34,294 nt of DNA, taken from an uncultured Flavobacteriales bacterium. GTDB lineage: Bacteria > Bacteroidota > Bacteroidia > Flavobacteriales_D > Sanyastnellaceae. The translations under genes and the position numbers were made by a program. Below the pieces are notes generated by a model. It had not been told where the DNA came from and made no database searches. It saw nothing but the letters and a program-made list of their open reading frames with translations. Shown one piece after another: positions 27,632 to 34,294 of the stretch. Position 1 is the stretch's first letter. Each line of letters begins with the position of its first letter. Where the stretch lies: positions 1 to 34,294 of the forward strand of contig CALGDB010000209.1 in assembly GCA_937884175.1 (NCBI GenBank), in the 5' to 3' direction.

Positions 27632-28414
27632 ATGAAGCATTTCCTCCTCACGGCCGCTTGTTTTATGACCGCATGCACAGCGGTACAGGCGCAGGGCTAC
27701 CACCTCGGTCTGACCTTGTCCCCAAACGTTTCCTTCACGGATGCGCGTGAATTGTCGCACGTCGGGGCTGGCGGTCAAGCCCATTTCGGGTACGGCTTCA
27801 TCTTTGATGCCTTGTTCACCGAAACGTATGCCATTGGGACCGGGGTCAATGTCTTCTACAACGGTGGTCGCGTAGCGTATTTCGAGGGCACTCCAACATC
27901 GGAGGGGGCGGTCATTCACCGGGTGGAACTCGAGCACAAGCAGCAGTATGTGGAAATCCCCCTGACCTTCAAGATGCGGACCAAGGAAATCGGGTACAGT
28001 ACGTATTACGGTCAATTCGGCGTGGGATTGGGGCTTAACGTCCGCTCAGAAGGAACACGAACAGCCAGCCTGTTTGCCACGAGCGATTCGCTGGGCGCGT
28101 GGGATGTGATCAACGAGGCGGCAGGCGACCCTGCGTTGGTTTCGTTGGTCGATCAAACGTTGCTGTTCCGCCCCAGCATGATCATTGGGCTCGGTTTTGA
28201 ACGCCGATTCACCGGCACCACAGGACTTGCTGTAGGATTGCGCTACAACATGGCGCTGCGCAACCAGTACCAGGCGTTCCCGATCTACCAGACTCGAACC
28301 GGCAATGAATTCCTGTTTGAATTTGACGAAAACACAGGCGTCGAAGAGCCTGTTTCCGCTGAAATGAAAGGTAAGACCGGGCAAATTGAACTTTGCGTCG
28401 GTGTGATGTTTTGA
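27632..28414 (+). CDS. Outer membrane beta-barrel protein (PorT/OMP_b-brl family-like)
   Basis: Signal peptide MKHFLLTAACFMTACTAVQAQ; 'YHLGLTLSPNVSF', 'YVEIPLTFKMRTKEIGYSTYYGQFGVGLGLNV', C-terminal beta-strand 'GQIELCVGVMF'. Confidence 0.75.
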   Translation: MKHFLLTAACFMTACTAVQAQGYHLGLTLSPNVSFTDARELSHVGAGGQAHFGYGFIFDALFTETYAIGTGVNVFYNGGRVAYFEGTPTSEGAVIHRVELEHKQQYVEIPLTFKMRTKEIGYSTYYGQFGVGLGLNVRSEGTRTASLFATSDSLGAWDVINEAAGDPALVSLVDQTLLFRPSMIIGLGFERRFTGTTGLAVGLRYNMALRNQYQAFPIYQTRTGNEFLFEFDENTGVEEPVSAEMKGKTGQIELCVGVMF

Positions 28415-28419
28415 TAGGT

Positions 28420-29196
28420 ATGAACACACTAACTCAACACATCGTTTCTTGGCTGCAGGAGTACGCGCGCACCGCCAACATGAACGGCTGGGTGGTGGGC
28501 GTCAGCGGTGGGATTGACTCCGCCGTTACTTCCACCTTGTGCGCCAAAACGGGCTTGCCCACGTGCGTTGTGGAAATGCCAATCCACCAACACCCGAGCC
28601 AAGTGTCCCGCGCTCAGGCGCACATGGAAGCCTTGGAGGCGCGCTTCGAAAACGTCTCCCGTGCACGGGTCGATTTGACCACGGTCTACGATGGATTGGT
28701 GGCGGCATTGCCCGAAGCCGATGACGCTTCAGGCGGGCTGGCCTTGGCCAATTCAAGGGCGCGCTTGCGGATGACGACGTTGTACGCCCTGGCCGCTCAG
28801 CGCCGCGCGCTGGTCGCCGGCACGGGCAACAAGGTGGAGGACTTCGGCGTGGGCTTTTACACCAAATACGGTGATGGCGGCGTCGACGTGAGTCCCATTG
28901 CGGATTTGGTCAAAACCGAAGTGTTCGCGCTGGGAGCGGCGCTGGGCGTCGAACAAGAAATCCTGGATGCACCGCCGACAGACGGCTTGTGGGGCGATGA
29001 CCGCACCGACGAGGATCAGTTGGGCGCCACATACCCCGAACTCGAATGGGCCATGGCCAACACCGATGCAGATCCCTCGACGTGGACGGAGCGCCAGCGC
29101 GAGGTCATGGCGGTTTACACCCGCCTCAACCGGGCGAACCAGCACAAGATGAATCCCATCCCGGTCTGCCTGATTCCAGAGCACTTGCGGGCTTGA
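28420..29196 (+). CDS. nadE: NAD+ synthetase NadE (ammonia-type)
   Basis: 'WVVGVSGGIDSAVTSTLCAKTGLP', 'VAGTGNKVEDFGVGFYTKYGDGGVDVSPIADLVKTEVFALG', 'PTDGLWGDDRTDEDQLG'. Confidence 0.95.
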   Translation: MNTLTQHIVSWLQEYARTANMNGWVVGVSGGIDSAVTSTLCAKTGLPTCVVEMPIHQHPSQVSRAQAHMEALEARFENVSRARVDLTTVYDGLVAALPEADDASGGLALANSRARLRMTTLYALAAQRRALVAGTGNKVEDFGVGFYTKYGDGGVDVSPIADLVKTEVFALGAALGVEQEILDAPPTDGLWGDDRTDEDQLGATYPELEWAMANTDADPSTWTERQREVMAVYTRLNRANQHKMNPIPVCLIPEHLRA

Positions 29197-29206
29197 GGCC
29201 CAACGA

Positions 29207-32068
29207 TTATTCGGCTGCTTCGACAGTCACATCCGGTCCCTTCAGCCCTTCGCCTGACTCGGTTCTGAATTGCAATTGATACGTGCCGAGGGCGGGGAAT
29301 TCCACCCCTTCATCCGTCGTCCATTGCGCGGGAACGATCAGCGTTTGCCACCCCTTCTCAACGACCCCCGTTTCATCCACGGATTGTTCGGTTCCTGCAC
29401 TGTCCACCCAAAGCCACTGGCCTTCGGTACGTTCCGGTGCAAAGGCGTCGAACGCCACTTCCACCGTGCGTGGTTCGCTCCAGGCCCATCCTTTTTGTCC
29501 CCACCGATCGCTCCACTCCAAGGCAACCGCCTCGTCTGTGGTCCATTCGGTGGCGATGGTTTCGCCGGCGCGATCGAGCCACGGGTTAAGGTCGGCCACC
29601 CAAATGCTGCGCCCGTGGGTGCCAATGACGAGTTCGTTCTCGCGTTCTTGGATGACGAGATCGTGCACTGGGACACGCGGTAAGTCGGGGTGGAGGGTGG
29701 ACCACGTGGCTCCGCGGTCCAAACTCGCGTAGCATCCGCCGTCGGTGCCCACGAAGAGGCAATCTTCCCAGTCCGCGGACTCAATGAGGGCGTTCACCGG
29801 CTCGGCAGGCAGGTCGACTGCTTCCGTTCGATCGCCCAAGCGCTTCCACGTGCGGCCGTCGTTTTCGGTGACGAAGACGTACGAGTGAAAATGATCCAAG
29901 CGGTAGGCATTGAGCCCCACGTACAGCCGGTTGGGGTGGTGCGCACTCCAGAGTACTTCGCTCACCCAGAATGTCCGTTCGTTTTTCGGGTCTTGTGGCA
30001 CAGGTGAAGTCAACTGCATCCAGCTGTATCCCCCGTCGCGGCTGACCTGGATCAGTCCGTCATCCGTTCCGACCGCGAGTTGGCCAAAGCGCAACGGGCT
30101 TTCGTGCAGGCTGGTGATGGTTCCGAACGGCACGTTGCCGGGGATGCCGCCGCGGGTCAGGTCGCCGCTGAGGGTTTCCCAATTGGCTCCTTGGTCAAAC
30201 GACCTGTGCACCCGGTTCGATGCCATGTACAAGATGTCATTCTGGTGTCGGCTGAGCCAGATGGGCGTTTGCCAATTCCAGCGCAATGGCGTTTCGCCAA
30301 GGGCGTGCTGGGGATGGATGCCCATGTAGGCATCGGCATTGAGGTCTTGGCGGCTGTAATAGCCAAACTGTGATCCAGTGAAGACCACATCGGGGTCGCG
30401 TGGATCCACTTCGATTTGCATGCCGTCACCGCCCCCAATGGAGGTCCATGCGTAATGTCCGCTCTGGTGCCATCCGGGGGTATCGCGGTAGGTGGAGGGG
30501 CCGCGCCAAGTGCCGTTATCCTGAAGGCCACCATAGATGCGGTAGGGCTCAGCGTTGTCGACTTCGACGGCGTAAAATTGGCCGACTTCCGGGCTGTTGC
30601 ACTTGACCCAGTTTTCGCCGCGGTCCCAGCTGATGTTGATGCCGCCGTCGTTTCCGTTGATGAGGTGGTCGGGGTTAGCGGGGTCAATCCAGAGGTGGTG
30701 GTGGTCGACGTGGACGTTGGGCGCGCCAATGGACGACCACGTTTCGCCTCCATCTTTGGACTGGATGAGCGGTACTCCGGCGATGTACAACCGGTCGGCA
30801 TCCGTAGGGTCGACTTCGATCAAACCGAAATAATACCCATAGGTGTAGCAAACGTCTTCTAGCGCCTCAGAATGCGTGCGAACCCATTGCGCTCGGTCAG
30901 CGGGCAGGCGGTAGACTTCTGCGCCGGCGATTTCGGCTTCGAACAGGGCGCGGTTGCCGTCGGTGAGGTAATTGTAAAAGTCCCGCGGTACGAGCGCCCC
31001 CGCAGCTACATCTTCCAATGCCGAAGCCGCAGTGGTTTCGCGCGGAAAATTATTTTCATCCAAGTACGCCTCCAGCAAGGCCGTGTCGAGGGCGGCAAAT
31101 TCAGCGGGCGTCATGGCCTTAAAATCGTCCGGCGCATAGGACGCCTCGCTATCCTTTTCAGCCGGAAGGGGGGCTTGGTTGTCAACCAAGGCAAACAGCT
31201 GCTCGCTTTCGGCGTGCCAGGCCAAGCCGATGCGGCCGGTGAATTCGGATTTCGGGAATCCATCCATGGCCGACAATTCCGACCAAGTCGCCCCAGCATC
31301 CGTGCTTTCCCAGATTCCGCTGCCGGAGCCGTTGCCGCGGAAGTCCCACGCCCGGCGTGTGCGGTCCCACAGGGCCGCGAAGAGGCGATTGGAATTCGAT
31401 GGGTCGATGATGAGGTCCACCGCCCCAGCGTCGCCGTGGTCGCCTGCTTGTTGCAGCACGCGTTCCCAAGTGGCACCGCCGTCGCTGGTTTTCCAGACGC
31501 CTCCACTGGTGTTCGAGGAGTACAGTGGTCCCAAGACGGCCGCATACGCGATGTCCGGATTGCCCGGGTCTAGCACGATGCGTCCAATGTGGTGGGCGTT
31601 CGCCAATCCGGCGTGATGCCAGGTTGCGCCGCCGTCGTCGCTCGTGTACATGCCGGTGCCGGCGTAAGAACTGCGCGAGCTGTTTACCTCACCGGTACCG
31701 GCCCAGATGCGGCCGGTTTCAGGGTGCACAGCGATTGCCCCCAAGGTGATGGTCAAGGCGTCATCGAACAGGGGTTCGAAGGAGGTGCCGTGGTTGACCG
31801 TGCGCCAAAGTCCGCCCGATGCGTAGGCAACGTAAAAGGTGCGTCCGTCAGGGCTGTCCACTGCGATGTCCACAACGCGTCCGCTCATGACCGTTGGCCC
31901 CACGCAACGGAGGTCGAGCCCCGCCGTCCAAGATGCCGCGTCGCTGCTGGCGCGCTCATCATTTACCGATAGGCGCTCTGCGGCCGAAGTGGGCGCTAGG
32001 CGGTTGCGCTGGGCGAGGCCGCTGGTTCCAACGGCAGCAAGGACGAGGAGAAGAAGAACGCGGTTCAT
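29207..32068 (-). CDS. Secreted BNR/VPS10 (sortilin)-like beta-propeller protein
   Basis: Signal peptide [20 protein letters not shown]; repeated 'S.DGGATW', 'SKDGGETW', 'SRDGGYSW', 'TENDGRTW' Asp-box motifs. Confidence 0.88.
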   Translation of the reverse strand: MNRVLLLLVLAAVGTSGLAQRNRLAPTSAAERLSVNDERASSDAASWTAGLDLRCVGPTVMSGRVVDIAVDSPDGRTFYVAYASGGLWRTVNHGTSFEPLFDDALTITLGAIAVHPETGRIWAGTGEVNSSRSSYAGTGMYTSDDGGATWHHAGLANAHHIGRIVLDPGNPDIAYAAVLGPLYSSNTSGGVWKTSDGGATWERVLQQAGDHGDAGAVDLIIDPSNSNRLFAALWDRTRRAWDFRGNGSGSGIWESTDAGATWSELSAMDGFPKSEFTGRIGLAWHAESEQLFALVDNQAPLPAEKDSEASYAPDDFKAMTPAEFAALDTALLEAYLDENNFPRETTAASALEDVAAGALVPRDFYNYLTDGNRALFEAEIAGAEVYRLPADRAQWVRTHSEALEDVCYTYGYYFGLIEVDPTDADRLYIAGVPLIQSKDGGETWSSIGAPNVHVDHHHLWIDPANPDHLINGNDGGINISWDRGENWVKCNSPEVGQFYAVEVDNAEPYRIYGGLQDNGTWRGPSTYRDTPGWHQSGHYAWTSIGGGDGMQIEVDPRDPDVVFTGSQFGYYSRQDLNADAYMGIHPQHALGETPLRWNWQTPIWLSRHQNDILYMASNRVHRSFDQGANWETLSGDLTRGGIPGNVPFGTITSLHESPLRFGQLAVGTDDGLIQVSRDGGYSWMQLTSPVPQDPKNERTFWVSEVLWSAHHPNRLYVGLNAYRLDHFHSYVFVTENDGRTWKRLGDRTEAVDLPAEPVNALIESADWEDCLFVGTDGGCYASLDRGATWSTLHPDLPRVPVHDLVIQERENELVIGTHGRSIWVADLNPWLDRAGETIATEWTTDEAVALEWSDRWGQKGWAWSEPRTVEVAFDAFAPERTEGQWLWVDSAGTEQSVDETGVVEKGWQTLIVPAQWTTDEGVEFPALGTYQLQFRTESGEGLKGPDVTVEAAE

Positions 32069-32403
32069 TGGAGTTTGGGGTTGTTGCGGTGGCGGTCGGC
32101 GTCGCGCCGGGTTTTCTTTTCAATGTTGGCTTGAAAGGCCTCGGACAAATCAACGCCGGTCTGATTGGCGAGGGCGGCGAGGACCCACAAGATGTCAGCC
32201 ATCTCATCGGCGAGGTTGGCTTGGCGATCCGATTCCTTTTCGCTTTGGTCGCCGTACCGGCGCGCCATGATGCGAGCGAGTTCGCCCACTTCTTCGGTGA
32301 GGATGGTCATGTTGGTCAATTCGCTGAAATAGCGGACGCCAACGGTGGTAATCCATTCGTCCACTTGGGCTTGGACCGATTGGAGGGTGGGGGAAGTGTT
32401 CAT
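32065..32403 (-). CDS. MazG-like nucleotide pyrophosphohydrolase
   Basis: '[25 protein letters not shown]...[23 protein letters not shown]' EExxE/ExxD-type motif. Confidence 0.9.
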   Translation of the reverse strand: MNTSPTLQSVQAQVDEWITTVGVRYFSELTNMTILTEEVGELARIMARRYGDQSEKESDRQANLADEMADILWVLAALANQTGVDLSEAFQANIEKKTRRDADRHRNNPKLQ

Positions 32404-32852
32404 GCTTTGTTTTTCGTGTCGATCCAGATGGTCACTGGCCCGTCGTTGACGAGTGCGACTTTCATATCCGCCCCGAATTCGCCGGTTTCGGCCGGGGTCT
32501 TGGTTAGGCTGTTGAAGGCTTGGATAAAGGCCTCGTAAAGCGGGATGGCGTGTTCGGGCCGCGCCGCTTTGATGAAGCTTGGCCGGGTGCCTTTTTTGGT
32601 GGCGGCGTGGAGGGTGAATTGGCTGATGATCAACGCCCGCCCTTCAACGTCCAAGAGCGACCGGTTCATTTTGCCTTCAGCGTCGCTGAAAATGCGCAGC
32701 CCAGCGATTTTGTTAGCCAACCATTCGACATCTTCCATGCCGTCCTCCGCTTCCACGCCAAGCAGGATGACCAAGCCATGTTCGATGGCCCCGCGGACCT
32801 CCTGATTGATGCTCACCGATGCTTCGCTCACCCGTTGAATGACCGCTCTCAT
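32400..32852 (-). CDS. dtd: D-aminoacyl-tRNA deacylase (D-Tyr-tRNA deacylase)
   Basis: '[15 protein letters not shown]', '[12 protein letters not shown]', '[21 protein letters not shown]', '[24 protein letters not shown]'. ATG at 32852 preferred over 32984. Confidence 0.95.
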   Translation of the reverse strand: MRAVIQRVSEASVSINQEVRGAIEHGLVILLGVEAEDGMEDVEWLANKIAGLRIFSDAEGKMNRSLLDVEGRALIISQFTLHAATKKGTRPSFIKAARPEHAIPLYEAFIQAFNSLTKTPAETGEFGADMKVALVNDGPVTIWIDTKNKA

Positions 32853-32939
32853 GGTTCCGAAATTACAACACCCATCGCACCGTTGACAACTGGTGAGTAA
32901 ACGGGTAAAAAATCTCACGGTCAGGTCCAACGCGCAGCG

Positions 32940-32947
32940 TAATTTTG
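32940..32947 (+). promoter_or_regulatory. Putative Bacteroidota -7 element (TAATTTTG) for purL
   Basis: TAATTTTG 18 nt before the purL ATG at 32966. Confidence 0.35.
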
Positions 32948-32965
32948 CTCGCAAAATCCCGCACA

Positions 32966-34294
32966 ATGAACGCCTCGACAGCACCGGCCACGTTGGAACA
33001 AGCCCAAGACATGGGTTTGACGGCAGATGAATTCAAAAAAATCGAAAAAATTCTCGGCCGTACACCGAATTTCACGGAGATGTGCATCTACTCCGTCATG
33101 TGGAGCGAGCACTGTTCGTACAAGAATTCCATCAAGTACCTCAAGACGCTGCCCAAGGAAGGTCCCCACATGCTCGTCAAGGCGGGAGAAGAAAACGCTG
33201 GGATCGTGGATATCGGCGACGGCTTGGGCTGCGCCTTCAAAATTGAATCCCACAACCACCCTTCCGCATTGGAACCTTACCAAGGTGCGGCGACCGGCGT
33301 GGGCGGGATCAACCGGGACATCTTCACCATGGGCGCGCGCCCCATTGCCCAACTCAACAGCTTGCGGTTCGGTGACCTCGAGAACCCCCGTACCAAGTGG
33401 CTGCTCGAGGGCGTTGTGAAGGGCATCGGCGATTACGGCAACAGCTTCGGTGTACCCATCGTTGGCGGCGAGGTTTTTTTCGACCCGTGTTACCAGGTAA
33501 ATCCGCTGGTGAACGCCATGTCCGTGGGCATCCTCGAAACCGATAAAATCATCAGTGCCACAGCTTCTGGCGTCGGCAACCCCGTGTACATCGTTGGGTC
33601 GGCCACCGGAAAGGACGGCATCCAAGGAGCGTCATTTGCCTCGAAGGACATTACCGCAGAGAGCGCGGAGGATTTGCCAGCTGTGCAGGTCGGCGATCCG
33701 TTCCAAGAAAAACTGCTGCTTGAGGCCACCCTCGAACTTGCGGCAACCGATTCGGTGCGCGGCATGCAGGATATGGGCGCGGCGGGCATCACCTGCTCGA
33801 CCTCGGAAATGTCAGCAGCCGGTGGAGTGGGTATGGACATTGATTTGGACAAAGTGCCGTTGCGCCAGTCGGACATGCAGCCGTTTGAAATCCTCCTCAG
33901 CGAGTCCCAGGAGCGCATGCTCGTGGTGGTGAAAAAGGGCGATGAAGCGGTCGTAGAAGGCATTTTCGACAAGTGGGATTTGCACGCGGAATGCATTGGT
34001 ATGGTCACAGAAGGCAACCAGATTCGCTTCTACAAAGAAGGAGACTTGGTGGCGGAGGTGCCAGCCGACACCCTCGTACTGGGCGGTGGCGCTCCGGTGT
34101 ATGACCGCGAGTTCAGTGAGCCTGCGTGGTACGCGGACGCCCAAGCATGGGATGCCTCGTCGGTGCCGGTACCATCGATTGAAGAAGCCAAAGACATCGC
34201 CGATCGCCTGATCCAATCCCCCAACATCGCTTCGAAAAAGTGGGTATGGGAGCAATACGACAGCATGGTGGGCACCATCAACCGCAGCACGAAC
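32966..34294 (+). CDS. purL: Phosphoribosylformylglycinamidine synthase subunit PurL (3' end outside window)
   Basis: Open frame from ATG 32966 to the right edge (443 codons, missing from the ORF track because it has no stop): '[28 protein letters not shown]', '[46 protein letters not shown]', '[15 protein letters not shown]'. Confidence 0.95.
   Translation, partial: MNASTAPATLEQAQDMGLTADEFKKIEKILGRTPNFTEMCIYSVMWSEHCSYKNSIKYLKTLPKEGPHMLVKAGEENAGIVDIGDGLGCAFKIESHNHPSALEPYQGAATGVGGINRDIFTMGARPIAQLNSLRFGDLENPRTKWLLEGVVKGIGDYGNSFGVPIVGGEVFFDPCYQVNPLVNAMSVGILETDKIISATASGVGNPVYIVGSATGKDGIQGASFASKDITAESAEDLPAVQVGDPFQEKLLLEATLELAATDSVRGMQDMGAAGITCSTSEMSAAGGVGMDIDLDKVPLRQSDMQPFEILLSESQERMLVVVKKGDEAVVEGIFDKWDLHAECIGMVTEGNQIRFYKEGDLVAEVPADTLVLGGGAPVYDREFSEPAWYADAQAWDASSVPVPSIEEAKDIADRLIQSPNIASKKWVWEQYDSMVGTINRSTN

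Overview
The window looks like a Bacteroidota (Flavobacteriales-like) chromosome segment. From left to right it contains: (1) three tandem secreted FG-GAP/VCBS + ASPIC-UnbV proteins, the first cut by the window edge, all ending in the same Cys-rich + dockerin-like C-terminal cassette; (2) an M28-type peptidase, a nitroreductase and an unusual outer-membrane-barrel fusion protein; (3) a compact minus-strand dcw (division/cell wall) cluster in the order mraZ-rsmH-ftsL-ftsI-murE-mraY-murD-ftsW-murG-murC-ftsQ-ftsA-ftsZ, followed by yqeY and a YceI-family lipoprotein and ending at a hairpin terminator; (4) a plus-strand alpha/beta hydrolase and engB, convergent with gldC-gldB, then an OMP-barrel protein and nadE; (5) a minus-strand dtd-mazG-like-BNR/VPS10 operon divergent from a purL truncated by the right edge. 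The most striking observation is an in-frame TGA in murD, exactly at the Ser of the catalytic NDSKATN motif, with the reading frame and conserved C-terminal domain intact downstream. Other notable points are a four-unit, 10-bp-phased MraZ operator upstream of mraZ, the shared C-terminal cassette in the UnbV paralogs, and an FtsL with a long basic N-terminal extension carrying a repeated RNR(V/I)LT motif. No tRNA, rRNA, CRISPR array or transposase was recognised. All calls come from reading the sequence; no database search was run.
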